Notes: generated by a model from the letters alone, not told the origin. A stretch of DNA of 21,303 bases from an uncultured Porphyromonadaceae bacterium (GCA_905193995.1 CAJJQT010000005.1:1-21303), one strand, 5' to 3'. Counted from the first letter of the stretch, positions 1 through 7,815 are shown. Numbers and translations are program-made.

Positions 1-42
1 TTGCTTTAAATCCAAATTTAATATGTTTTTCAACACATTCTA

Positions 43-72
43 TTGTCATCTCAATTTATATTTGTAACTTTG
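43..72 (+). promoter_or_regulatory. Bacteroidetes-type promoter, left edge
   Basis: TTG at 43-45, a 19-base spacer and TAACTTTG at 65-72 match the Bacteroidetes sigma-70 consensus TTG-N19..21-TAnnTTTG. Transcription would start near 79. The first substantial plus-strand gene is the nuclease at 312, which would leave a leader of about 230 bases. The leader holds only a five-codon frame at 101-118 and a small dyad (ATAGT-ACAA-ACTAT, 246-259). I infer that this promoter serves the nuclease gene, since I see no better promoter closer to it. Confidence 0.5.
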
Positions 73-311
73 TATCTTAAGTAACAAGAGATATCTGAGC
101 ATGGTCGATACGGTTTAACCATACAACGGCAGAGATGCCTTCAAAACCAAAAATATTAAGAAGCTCCATAGCAGTCGTTACAGGCTCGACCAGCCTTCAG
201 ATAACTGCCAGTGGAGTTTTTCGTTTATTAGCTTGTAACTGAATGATAGTACAAACTATGACAAAAACGAAGGCTAAGCCTTTTCTAAATGAGCTTTGAC
301 GCCGATATTAA
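73..311. other. Unassigned leader before the nuclease gene
   Basis: This stretch of about 240 bases has no recognisable gene. A plus-strand frame without a start is open from about 99 to 241. A minus-strand frame of 30 codons runs from 169 down to a TAA at 77-79, and neither resembles a family I know. The dyad at 246-259 could be a regulator site. It may be a decayed gene end left by earlier island rearrangement, but nothing in the sequence proves this. Confidence 0.3.
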
Positions 312-1025
312 ATGACACAAGAGCAACAGGTAATTGATACATTGCGCAACCAGGGAGGATATGCCACATTGCGCAGACTCAACGAAGTTATGGATTTCTC
401 CTCATGGAAAACCAAAACTCCGGAAGCCAGCGTAAGAAGGATTGTACAGCTTAGCGACGCCATTTTCAGAATTGAACCGGGATTATGGGCGCTTGAAGAA
501 GCTCGTGATATAATTCTAAAAAAATTTCATATCAAGGTTGGAGACGCTCGTAGTGTTGAGTTGTTCAGCCACGCATATTATCAAGGACTTTTAATAGAAA
601 TAGGACATTACAAGAATGCGTCTACATACGTTCCTCCACAGGACCGGCACAGACTCTTTTTAGACAAAGAACTCGGGGAGTTAACAGATTATGAGATTAT
701 ACCACCTTTTACTCATGACACCTTGTTGCGCAAAGCAAAAACAGTTGACGTAGTTTGGTTTAATGAGAGGTGTATGCCAACTCATTTTTACGAAGTTGAA
801 CATACAACAGACATCAAAAACTCTCTTTCGAAATTCTATGAACTGCAGGACTTCTTTTCATCGTTCTATATTGTAGCGAATGGTCGGAGAGAAATGGAGT
901 TTAAGGATAAAATCAGTAACTCGCAGTACGAAAATATAAAAAATAGAGTATCGTTTCTGTCTTATGACAGGGTAGCCTCATATTATTCCAGTCTTTCTCA
1001 AGAGAGCAAAATAGGATGGAAGTAA
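312..1025 (+). CDS. HARE-HTH / PD-(D/E)XK nuclease, probable restriction endonuclease
   Basis: Predicted 237-residue endonuclease, probably the restriction half of the locus with the methylases downstream. Residues about 4-65 form a winged helix of the HB1/ASXL/restriction-endonuclease (HARE-HTH) type; the blocks GGYATL, SSWKTKTPEASVRRIVQ and EPGLWALEE are typical. The C-terminal half has a nuclease-like core: D146 in TVDVVWF, then E161-V-E163-H164 in FYEVEHT. This is D-x14-ExE, with E where most PD-(D/E)XK enzymes have K, as in BamHI. It is not a recognisable DpnII (DpnB) homologue, so the cut site is inferred from the Dam-type partner, not seen. The gene contains no GATC. ATG 312 is the first start in the frame and leaves the HTH complete. 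GC is low, like the rest of the island. Confidence 0.65.
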   Translation: MTQEQQVIDTLRNQGGYATLRRLNEVMDFSSWKTKTPEASVRRIVQLSDAIFRIEPGLWALEEARDIILKKFHIKVGDARSVELFSHAYYQGLLIEIGHYKNASTYVPPQDRHRLFLDKELGELTDYEIIPPFTHDTLLRKAKTVDVVWFNERCMPTHFYEVEHTTDIKNSLSKFYELQDFFSSFYIVANGRREMEFKDKISNSQYENIKNRVSFLSYDRVASYYSSLSQESKIGWK

Positions 1026-1079
1026 CTCACTTTTAGATGCTCATTCCAGCCAAAAATATCACTAGTATATACTTAAAAT

Positions 1080-1173
1080 GATCTTTTTCAGTAATTTAGT
1101 AGGATCTTCGGAAATTTGATCCTAATTTTGCAATCGCTTTGAAAAAACTTGCATACTTTACTGAAAAATGATC
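1080..1173. promoter_or_regulatory. Cluster of four GATC sites at the methylase promoter
   Basis: GATC occurs at 1080-1083, 1103-1106, 1118-1121 and 1170-1173; the last overlaps the G of the methylase ATG (1168-1170). Four copies in 94 bases compare with about 0.4 expected by chance, and there are none in the 714-base nuclease gene before it. DpnM-family enzymes methylate GATC, so the cluster could let methylation state tune transcription or translation start of the methylase. The sites are seen; the regulation is inferred. No clean TAnnTTTG box lies here; the nearest is TACTTTAC at 1154-1161. Confidence 0.5.
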
Positions 1174-2100
1174 ACGACCTCCGCGCACACCTTAGCAAAA
1201 CCATTCTTGAAATGGGCTGGTGGCAAAACACAGTTACTTCCTGCCATTGAACGGATCTTGCCATTTTCTTTCATTAGACATCCTTCTGTAACATACGTTG
1301 AACCGTTTGTCGGCGGAGGAGCTGTCATGTTTCATCTTCTCCAGAAGTATCCTAATATTTCAAAAGCTATTATAAATGATATAAATCCACATTTAATCCA
1401 TACTTACGAAGCTATTAAAAATCACCCTGACGAATTAATCTCAACGTTGGCTAAAATTCAAAGCACCTACAGGGCATTGGCTGTTACAGAACTGCAGAAG
1501 GGATTTTTTCTTGAGATTCGAGACACGTTCAATTCCAGCAATCTTTCTTTGGTCGAAGATGCCGCCTTTATGATCTTTCTGAATCGGACATGCTTTAACG
1601 GGCTGTATCGTGAAAATTCAAAGGGAGCATTTAATGTGGCATATGGCAAATACATCAATCCGACTATTCTTGACGAGCATCTAATAATGGCAGATCACAG
1701 AATACTACAGAAAGTTGAAATTCTGCATGGCGATTTTTCCCAGGTTGAGGCATTCGTTTCTGGCGATTACACTTTTATGTATTTTGATCCACCATATCGT
1801 CCCGTAAGTTCTACCGCGAATTTTAATGCGTATAGTAAAAACTCATTCAACGATAAAGAACAGTATCGTTTAAGAGATTTTTTTGCTAAGATGCATGAAT
1901 CCGGCTGTCAAGTCCTTTTAAGTAATTCTGATGGAGCTTCATTGAATAGTGCAAATACCTATATGGATGAACTGTATCAAGATTTTCTTATATATCGAGT
2001 GTTTGCCAAGCGTTCGATATCCTGCTCCGGCTCCAAACGTGGCCCGGTTTCTGAACTTCTTATAAGAAATTATCAGCATTGTCAAGGAGAGTTCGAGTGA
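1168..2100 (+). CDS. Dam/DpnM-type N6-adenine DNA methyltransferase
   Basis: Intact 310-residue alpha-class adenine methylase that transfers a methyl group from S-adenosylmethionine to adenine in DNA; relatives (Dam, DpnM) modify GATC. Motif X FLKWAGGK (residues 13-20), the AdoMet-binding motif EPFVGGG (45-51) and the catalytic motif DPPY (207-210) are all present in the D12-class order. NRTCFNGLYREN (139-150) and the C-terminal SCSGSKRGPVSELLIRNY block are also typical of the family. Length fits the family (about 270-310). It lies 142 bases after the nuclease, and its TGA is followed at once by the remains of a second methylase, the DpnII-type arrangement. It should protect the host if the nuclease is active. 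GATC specificity is inferred from the family. Confidence 0.93.
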   Translation: MITTSAHTLAKPFLKWAGGKTQLLPAIERILPFSFIRHPSVTYVEPFVGGGAVMFHLLQKYPNISKAIINDINPHLIHTYEAIKNHPDELISTLAKIQSTYRALAVTELQKGFFLEIRDTFNSSNLSLVEDAAFMIFLNRTCFNGLYRENSKGAFNVAYGKYINPTILDEHLIMADHRILQKVEILHGDFSQVEAFVSGDYTFMYFDPPYRPVSSTANFNAYSKNSFNDKEQYRLRDFFAKMHESGCQVLLSNSDGASLNSANTYMDELYQDFLIYRVFAKRSISCSGSKRGPVSELLIRNYQHCQGEFE

Positions 2101-2129
2101 TAATTGCTTCAAACTAAATCTTTGTTTTT

Positions 2130-2903
2130 AACTATAGTATCTAGTAACCGCCATTTCTTATTTCATTGCTAAAAAAGGAATAAGCTATCGGACAGAAAAG
2201 GGCGTGTTTTTAACAATGGCGAGCGGGATAAAGGACTACGAAAGCCATCATAGTTAACCGAAAAGGTTAATTTTATGCTGAGAAAAGCTAATACAACGGT
2301 ACCATCTGGATTTCCGGGACTCACCATAATATATTCTCAATAGCCAACGTTCTGACTGAACTTGGCTATAAAATACTAAACGTAATCACTTGGGCAAAGA
2401 CAAATCCCCCGCCAAACATATCTTGTCGCTTCTTTACTTACTCAACAGAGTTCATCATTTGGGCACGTAAGTGTCCAAAGGTGCCCCATAAGTATAATTA
2501 CGAGCTTATGAAAGCAATCAATGACGGAAAGCAGATGACAGACGTATGGCGACTTCCTGCAATCGGACGTTGGGAAAAATCATGCGGCAAGCATCCTACG
2601 CAGAAGCCGTTGGCTCTTCTCACCCGCATCATCCTCGCCAGCACTGATGAACACGATTGGATTCTAGACCCATTTGCAGGTTCGTCAACGACTGGTATTG
2701 CTGCTAATCTATGTGGCCGGAGATTCCTTGGGATTGAGAAGGAATTGAATTTTATTAATCTTGGAAAAGCTCGAAGGATTGAAATTGCTCAACCAGATAT
2801 AAGACAGACGTATATCCAAAGAATATCAGATTTGTCGTATACGCAATCCGCAGATTATGCCAATGAACCAGATTTTGAATATGGACTAGACATCCCCTTC
2901 TGA
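2130..2903 (+). pseudogene. Decayed DpnA-like second DNA methyltransferase
   Basis: The 3' two thirds is a clean beta-class methylase: an open frame from 2292 reads GTIWISGTHHNIFS, then ITWAKTNPPPN, GKHPTQKP and the AdoMet motif LDPFAGSSTTG, ending at TGA 2901-2903. It lacks an ATG and the N-terminal catalytic motif. The missing part is recognisable as wreckage upstream in other frames: a PP-F-L-I-S remnant of DPPYFLS near 2148, GRVFNNGERDKG at 2200-2235 (family: VSVxKGDWDK) in one frame, and ESHHS-stop-PKRLILC-stop-EKL in a second, both out of frame with the body. That means at least two frameshifts and several stops. The GTG at 2481 could only give a fragment without the catalytic loop. The intact DpnA relative in DpnII systems also methylates single-stranded GATC DNA. 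Confidence 0.85.
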
Positions 2904-2933
2904 AACTAGTGTTAATCTCAATTGCATAGGAAT

Positions 2934-5900
2934 TTACCATGGATTTTCCATCCATTGGTAACCCTCCGAAGAACGATACCATTTTGATGTATCATAGAGC
3001 CTAAACTCTGTTTTTTCACATGCCTCAACTAGTTTATCAAATGAAATTTTACTGAATGCGAACTCATGATATTGCGGATTATTCCTTCTATCAAATACCT
3101 TCTCTATCTGTTGTTGCCAATCAGACTTTCTAAGTTTGTTTGACAATGCTAATTGTGCTAGATAACATAGGTCTGAAAGGACAGCAAAGTCATCTTCGTT
3201 TTGAAGATTTAGAATATCGGCTGCCTCTGCAATGTATTTTGTTATTGGTGAATTGAATAGTAAGATTAAACCATATGTGCTCTTGATACCATCATAAGGG
3301 ATAGATGCGCTAAAATCTATATCATGCAATTGAATAAAGCATGCTTCAGAATCATTGTGCATATCCCTTCTTTTGGGCATTCTCAGCCAAAACTTCTTTC
3401 CGACAAATTTTTCCCATTTAATATCAAGGCGACGCTGTTCTGAGACGACTCTAAGATCTGAAATTTGGAATTCAGACAGTAGAATATTATCAATTAAATT
3501 ATGAAAACGTCTTTTATTTAGAAGAAAATCAATATCGCCTAAATTTGCGTTTTCTGAATTATATAAATCATCTAAAATAGAAACTACAGACTTATTGGAT
3601 TTGATTTCTTTGAGAAGTTTATTAGCAGAATCGAAAGCTTCACTCTCAATTGTCCAATAATGTCCATTGGATTTAAGGTCATTAATTGAAACAAATTGAC
3701 GTTCACCTTGACTTTCGATTAGCATAGTTGGAATCTCACAGAGTTTTCGCATCAATAACTCTTTATTAGAGAAATCAACATTGACCCCATGATTTCTACG
3801 AGACAGGAAATTTGTTAGCAACCAATCCGACTCATCAGCTGCCCATGTAATCGAGAATTCTTTACATAATTTTTCTCGTTCTTCTGTGATATTTTTTAAA
3901 TATAGAGCATAAATAATCTCTAGTGTTTTTTCCAAGTTACTAGAATTAATATTTGAACGGGCGACATTTGTTTTTGGAGCCTTTTCACCAGTCATATTTG
4001 CATACGAGATAAAGCGCTTGTTTACAAATCCGGGGGTATTTGAATCAATTCGAATTCCCTCAATACTAATTCCTATAGGCGTAATAGGATGATGACTTAA
4101 ATCAATCCAATTTGAAGCCTCAACCATAGACCACTCTCTTAGAAATGAGTTGTGCTTTAACAATACACAAAGATCAATACCTTCATCATTGTATTCTGAG
4201 ACTTTATAATTCAATCTGTCCGGCTGTGGTACTACTGACTCAATCAGGTTGTGCAATAGTGCAGCAGGAGAATCAAATCCTATTTTAACTTCTTCTTCTC
4301 CATTATCAAAGACAAACTCACATTGTGGAATTAAAATCCAATATTGAAGGATTTTGAGTGGATCAAAATCCTTAACATCAGGGCGAACTTTCAGTTTTAT
4401 TGAGGTTCCGACATCTTCAAGTAATTTGAGGTTAGAATTTTTTTCCGCACCATATTTAAGAAGATATTTACCATGGACATTTCTAATTTTCAATAACAGA
4501 GGTTTTTCCTCTGCGTTCATAGTGGTTAAAATATCCACATCATCCGCAATTAGGAAGCATGTAAGAAGTCCGATTCCAAATCTACTAATAGAGTTATATC
4601 CAGGATGTTGTTTCTGGAACTCAGGATCTTGGTATCTTGAAGAACCTACTTTTAATAAGTGATTCTCAATAATGTCAAGATTCATTCCAGTACCATTATC
4701 CATTATAATTAATTCTCTTGAGATTTCATCCCAACAAACCTTGATCTTAGGAGAAAAGGCCTCGGTCTCACCAGATGGAGATGTTGGGTGCAACTCATAG
4801 TTTCTAACCTTTACTGCATCTATTGCGTTCTGTGACAATTCACGAAGGGATACAGAGAGATTATTGTAGAGTGTTTCTCCTACTAAAAGACTTAAAACTT
4901 TGTTCTGGTCTATGGTAAATGAGAGTTGCTTACGCTCGAAATTTTTTGTTTGTATGGACGAGTCATCTATGTCTTTCCATGGAAAGTCATAGATCGAAGC
5001 GTGTTTTTTCTTAGCAACTTCATTAAGTCTAAAGCTATGTTTCAGCTGAGTTCTGACATAATTTAGATATTCTATAAGAGCAAAAAAACCTCGTTCGTCT
5101 TCAAAGTATGCATTAACCTCTAAGGTATCACTTGGAATTTCAGGACACTTATTCCCTTCATCATCTACTGGAATCTTTGGGGTTACACTTGCAACTGCAC
5201 GTTGTTTTGCCCACTCTTCTTGGCTAATTGGATTGGTTGGGGCTATAACTCTATACTCAATATTGGGAGTCCTGTCTTGGGTAATATGTAGAAGATCCGC
5301 GGTTCTAAGAATAAGTGCTGCATAAAAGACATTGGCCTTTTCTTGTGGAGTTGCACCATAAGATTGAGACACTTTGTATTTATCAAAGTCATCAAGATCA
5401 TCTAAAGAATGACTCTGGCATACCTTGGCTAAATCCACCTTAAACAATGCAGGAAGATTTTTAACTAGTTCCCCAACAATTTCTGTAACCTTGGAATCAT
5501 AGGAAACAAACGGACTGTTTTCATCCAAAATCCAATTGTATACGCGGTCTCCGTGATGACTTCTTACATACTCTTGGAATATAAATCTTTCTTGTTGATC
5601 TGAAGTTAAAGAAGAAATAGAAGAAACGTTATAAACGTCCTCCAGATATTTACTACGAAATTTTTGAAACTCCCTGGACTTATCTCTATTTTCGTATTCT
5701 TGTTTTGTCACCAACATCCCTAGATCATGGAAGTAGAAGGATAAAACTATCAAGAGCCAGTCCGCACTTGATAATTGTTTTTTAACAGTATCAGGAATAA
5801 TATATTCTAAGGATGTCAACATACCATCAATATGAGTGATGTCATGTTTTGTATATTCATCAAAAATGCCATCCCTGCCAATCAATCCTAACAGAGACTT

Positions 5901-6002
5901 GACTTTGTCCTTTATGTCCCTAAGATTGACCGACGAGAAAGCCGACAGCTTCAGTGCCTTTTCTGCGTTGATTTCAGCGAAACTGGAAAATTCGATGCTC
6001 AT
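2934..6002 (-). CDS. HD phosphohydrolase-like / Hsp90-like (GHKL) ATPase fusion protein
   Basis: Large cytosolic protein of 1,022 residues from ATG 6002. The N-terminal 240 residues look like an HD metal-dependent hydrolase: H53-D54 and H57 in YTKHDITHID, H92-D93 in FYFHDLGML, H149-H150 in RSHHGD, and D236 in LRTADLLHI. Residues about 380-600 are a GHKL ATP-binding fold of the Hsp90/MutL type: RELSQNAIDA (E388, N392), DNGTGM (435-440), SRFGIGLLT (473-481) and GTSIKLK. The last 400 residues are not recognised. An in-frame ATG at 6068 exists, but a TATCTTTG box (6028-6035) falls between it and 6002, so 6002 is preferred. It converges on the methylase remnant with a 30-base gap. Related HD-GHKL proteins occur in accessory regions and are suspected of defence roles; function here is unproven. 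Confidence 0.72.
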   Translation of the reverse strand: MSIEFSSFAEINAEKALKLSAFSSVNLRDIKDKVKSLLGLIGRDGIFDEYTKHDITHIDGMLTSLEYIIPDTVKKQLSSADWLLIVLSFYFHDLGMLVTKQEYENRDKSREFQKFRSKYLEDVYNVSSISSLTSDQQERFIFQEYVRSHHGDRVYNWILDENSPFVSYDSKVTEIVGELVKNLPALFKVDLAKVCQSHSLDDLDDFDKYKVSQSYGATPQEKANVFYAALILRTADLLHITQDRTPNIEYRVIAPTNPISQEEWAKQRAVASVTPKIPVDDEGNKCPEIPSDTLEVNAYFEDERGFFALIEYLNYVRTQLKHSFRLNEVAKKKHASIYDFPWKDIDDSSIQTKNFERKQLSFTIDQNKVLSLLVGETLYNNLSVSLRELSQNAIDAVKVRNYELHPTSPSGETEAFSPKIKVCWDEISRELIIMDNGTGMNLDIIENHLLKVGSSRYQDPEFQKQHPGYNSISRFGIGLLTCFLIADDVDILTTMNAEEKPLLLKIRNVHGKYLLKYGAEKNSNLKLLEDVGTSIKLKVRPDVKDFDPLKILQYWILIPQCEFVFDNGEEEVKIGFDSPAALLHNLIESVVPQPDRLNYKVSEYNDEGIDLCVLLKHNSFLREWSMVEASNWIDLSHHPITPIGISIEGIRIDSNTPGFVNKRFISYANMTGEKAPKTNVARSNINSSNLEKTLEIIYALYLKNITEEREKLCKEFSITWAADESDWLLTNFLSRRNHGVNVDFSNKELLMRKLCEIPTMLIESQGERQFVSINDLKSNGHYWTIESEAFDSANKLLKEIKSNKSVVSILDDLYNSENANLGDIDFLLNKRRFHNLIDNILLSEFQISDLRVVSEQRRLDIKWEKFVGKKFWLRMPKRRDMHNDSEACFIQLHDIDFSASIPYDGIKSTYGLILLFNSPITKYIAEAADILNLQNEDDFAVLSDLCYLAQLALSNKLRKSDWQQQIEKVFDRRNNPQYHEFAFSKISFDKLVEACEKTEFRLYDTSKWYRSSEGYQWMENPW

Positions 6003-6027
6003 ATTGCGTCTTCTGATAATATAGGTG

Positions 6028-6035
6028 CAAAGATA
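6028..6035 (-). promoter_or_regulatory. -7 box of the HD-Hsp90 gene
   Basis: The minus strand reads TATCTTTG here, a full match to TAnnTTTG, with its 3' end 25 bases before ATG 6002. I see no TTG at the usual 19-21-base spacing, so the -33 element is weak or absent. The position supports the start at 6002 over the longer reading from 6068. Confidence 0.5.
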
Positions 6036-6092
6036 ATGAAAATTCCTCAAAGATTTAGCAGAGTGCAAGATCTATTTAGTAATAAAAAGTTT

Positions 6093-6132
6093 AGTTCAGC
6101 TCGGGCACTATATATGCCCGTTGAACTGAACT
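6093..6132 (-). terminator. Intrinsic terminator after the integrase
   Basis: Inverted repeat: AGTTCAG and GGGCA on the left pair with TGCCC and CTGAACT on the right around a short AT loop. On the minus strand the stem is followed by CTTTTTATT. It lies 27 bases past the integrase stop and before the HD-Hsp90 promoter, so it should insulate the two genes. The stem contains GGGCACTATA, which recurs at 7757 beyond the other end of the integrase. Confidence 0.7.
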
Positions 6133-6158
6133 CATGTATAGGGACTGGTGAGAAAACA

Positions 6159-7514
6159 TTAGTCGAGGAGGTTGACGAGTTCTTTCTTCATGTCTTCGTC
6201 GATGTCGCGGTAGCGGGCGAAGGCTTTGCTGCCTTCTTTATGTCCGCTGAGAGAACCGACGAGGTTCGGGTCTTTAACTTTCTTGTAGAGATTGCCGATG
6301 AAGGTGCGTCGAGCGAGATGGCTACTTACAATTTCGTTGATGGGTCGTTTCTCTTCAGCGCCGGTTGTCGGATTGAGAACGGTTACCATTCGATTCACCC
6401 CGCATGTCGTGAATATTTTCTTGATTGCCACGTTGTATTTCTGCGAACTGATGAAAGGGAAAAGCTTTCCGTTCAAGCCATCGCGACCGGCATACTTTTC
6501 AACAAGTGCCTTTGCTCTAGCATTGAGAGGAACCCTAACGACCTGCGGTCTCTCGTCTTTCGTCTTTTGTGGCATATATTCGATTGCATCGTTGATTATA
6601 CTTGCCGAAGTCATGGCCATAAGGTCCGATACACGACAGCCAATCAAGCACTGAAAGATAAAGATGTCACGCTGAGCCTCCAATGACGGATTCGCGGACA
6701 GGTCATAGTCGGCGATCTTGTCCCGCTCTTCAAGTGTGATGTAGTATGGCGTACCATACACCTCCGTAGTCTTGCCGTTGTATTTTGCAAATGGGTCGTT
6801 GGTCGTCAGTTCCTGACCCCGACACCAGCGATAGAAAGCTCGCATCAATCCGAAAAGACCGATGATAGTGTTATCTCCCTTAGGTTGTGGCTTGGGCTTT
6901 TTTCTCGTTGTATGAGTGTCCGCCGGTACAGCCTTGTAGATTTCCGGATATTTCTCATGGATTTCATGTTCTGAGCGCAGGAACTTCTCGAAACTGGTTA
7001 CGTCATCGACAGTGAATTCGTTGAGCTTAATCTTATAGCGACTGCGACCATTGGCGCGGACATATAGCTCATACCGCATCAAGGCACGTTTTAGGACTCG
7101 CAGATGCTTGATGCGCCATTCCGAGATATTTTTCTTCTCGATGTAATCCTCAAATATATCGAAGAAGCTTGGCTCACGAGGTTGCCGTTTCTGTTTTTCT
7201 GGCTTCGGATGCAGGAACAAGTCATATTGAGTGACTACAAAATCCTTAGTAAGAGTATCAGCAGGTGTTTTTTCACAGAGATTGATGAGGAAGCGCTCAA
7301 TGTCGATAAGCCTATCCTCAATAGCCCGAATTTCAGCACGAGCGGTCGGATCTTTCGGCAATGAGAAAACACCTTTGTCAAATCGTGATGGATCCATCCA
7401 TAATCCAGTCTTCAGCCGGACTACAAGATTACGGGACACTGAAAGGCGAAGCAGAAGTTCAGCCTTTCCCAATGGGTTTGTACCCTTCGTGATATTACGG
7501 GTGAGTGTTGCCAT
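6159..7514 (-). CDS. Tyrosine recombinase / integrase (Bacteroides mobile-element type)
   Basis: Site-specific recombinase of 451 residues, expected to insert and excise the island by strand exchange at att sites. Residues 1-100 match the arm-binding N-terminal region of Bacteroidetes integrases, 115-235 the core-binding SAM-like domain, and 255-450 the catalytic domain. The catalytic residues are R294 in IGCRVSDL, H399 and R402 in SSHLARRTF, H425 in LSGHKEG, and the nucleophile Y435 in FARYRDID. All are present, so the enzyme looks active. It is transcribed toward the island interior, as is usual for an end-located integrase. Its GC content is between that of the AT-rich cargo and the chromosome. 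The gene is flanked by a terminator at 6093-6132 and by repeats and a promoter at 7540-7766. Confidence 0.93.
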   Translation of the reverse strand: MATLTRNITKGTNPLGKAELLLRLSVSRNLVVRLKTGLWMDPSRFDKGVFSLPKDPTARAEIRAIEDRLIDIERFLINLCEKTPADTLTKDFVVTQYDLFLHPKPEKQKRQPREPSFFDIFEDYIEKKNISEWRIKHLRVLKRALMRYELYVRANGRSRYKIKLNEFTVDDVTSFEKFLRSEHEIHEKYPEIYKAVPADTHTTRKKPKPQPKGDNTIIGLFGLMRAFYRWCRGQELTTNDPFAKYNGKTTEVYGTPYYITLEERDKIADYDLSANPSLEAQRDIFIFQCLIGCRVSDLMAMTSASIINDAIEYMPQKTKDERPQVVRVPLNARAKALVEKYAGRDGLNGKLFPFISSQKYNVAIKKIFTTCGVNRMVTVLNPTTGAEEKRPINEIVSSHLARRTFIGNLYKKVKDPNLVGSLSGHKEGSKAFARYRDIDEDMKKELVNLLD

Positions 7515-7539
7515 AGGAGAGTGATTTAAATTTTAAACG

Positions 7540-7570
7540 CGAAGTTAGTCAATCCGGTTGACATACACAA
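7540..7570 (-). promoter_or_regulatory. Integrase promoter
   Basis: On the minus strand TTG (complement of 7568-7570), a 20-base spacer and TAACTTCG (complement of 7540-7547) match the Bacteroidetes consensus with one mismatch. The box ends 25 bases before the integrase ATG. The repeat GGTTGACA (7556-7563) lies inside the spacer, so a protein binding it would be expected to affect expression. Confidence 0.6.
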
Positions 7571-7642
7571 TAGTTTTCGTGTCAACGCCGTGTCAACCAA
7601 GATTGATTTTAACTAAATCAAGACAAATTCTTCGACAAATTC
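7556..7642. repeat. Short direct and inverted repeats, probable recombinase arm or Xis sites
   Basis: GTGTCAAC occurs at 7579-7586 and 7590-7597, 11 bases apart, about one helical turn. Its inverted form GGTTGACA is at 7556-7563, pairing with TGTCAACC at 7591-7598. GACAAATTC occurs at 7622-7630 and 7634-7642, 12 bases apart. Such helically phased repeats just upstream of an integrase are typical of arm-type or excisionase sites. The repeats are seen; the binding protein is inferred. Confidence 0.5.
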
Positions 7643-7766
7643 AAAATTATCCGAATTGCTTTATAATCGTTAATATCAGGTATATAGTGCAAATTTTATA
7701 ATTTACTCAAACTCCGTCTCAATCCAACTAAATCTAATATTCGTGCTCATGTTCTGGGCACTATAA
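7643..7766. other. Possible attachment-site region at the island's right end
   Basis: GCACTATA appears at 7759-7766 and inverted (TATATAGTGC) at 7681-7690; the 10-mer GGGCACTATA at 7757-7766 also occurs at 6103-6112. AACTAAATC is repeated at 7611-7619 and 7726-7734. The stretch is very AT-rich and without a gene, and lies where the island meets the GC-rich chromosome, so it may hold the crossover core. No tRNA gene end is visible and the other att site is probably outside the window. Confidence 0.3.
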
Positions 7767-7815
7767 AAGCGGCTTAACAAAGTGATAAGCACCGAGTTAA
7801 GTCGCTTTATTTATT
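7767..7815 (+). terminator. Orphan intrinsic terminator, plus strand
   Basis: AAAGCGGCTTAAC pairs with GTTAAGTCGCTTT (one G-U pair) around a 17-base loop, and is followed by ATTTATTTT on the plus strand. No plus-strand gene lies upstream, because the preceding 1.6 kb is the minus-strand integrase and its control region. On the minus strand it could end PPTase transcripts, but the stem then has an A-C mismatch and a poor T-run. It may be the terminator of a chromosomal gene cut off by island insertion. Confidence 0.55.

Noticed and set aside
2481..2903. 140-residue methylase starting at GTG 2481 as a real small gene
   Set aside because: The methylase similarity continues upstream in the same frame to 2292 and in broken frames to about 2148, so this is the 3' part of a pseudogene.
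2755..2982. 75-codon minus-strand open frame
   Set aside because: Runs across the tail of the methylase remnant and the end of the HD-Hsp90 gene in another frame; no conserved content.
6003..6068. Longer start of the HD-Hsp90 gene at ATG 6068
   Set aside because: A TATCTTTG promoter box (6028-6035) lies inside this extension, and the extra 22 residues look like translated leader.
6036..6686. 216-codon plus-strand open frame
   Set aside because: Antisense to the integrase catalytic domain; its start lies across the integrase terminator.
7741..7815. tRNA 3' end as the integrase target
   Set aside because: The stem-loop has no T-arm consensus or CCA, and no cloverleaf can be drawn; it reads as a terminator.
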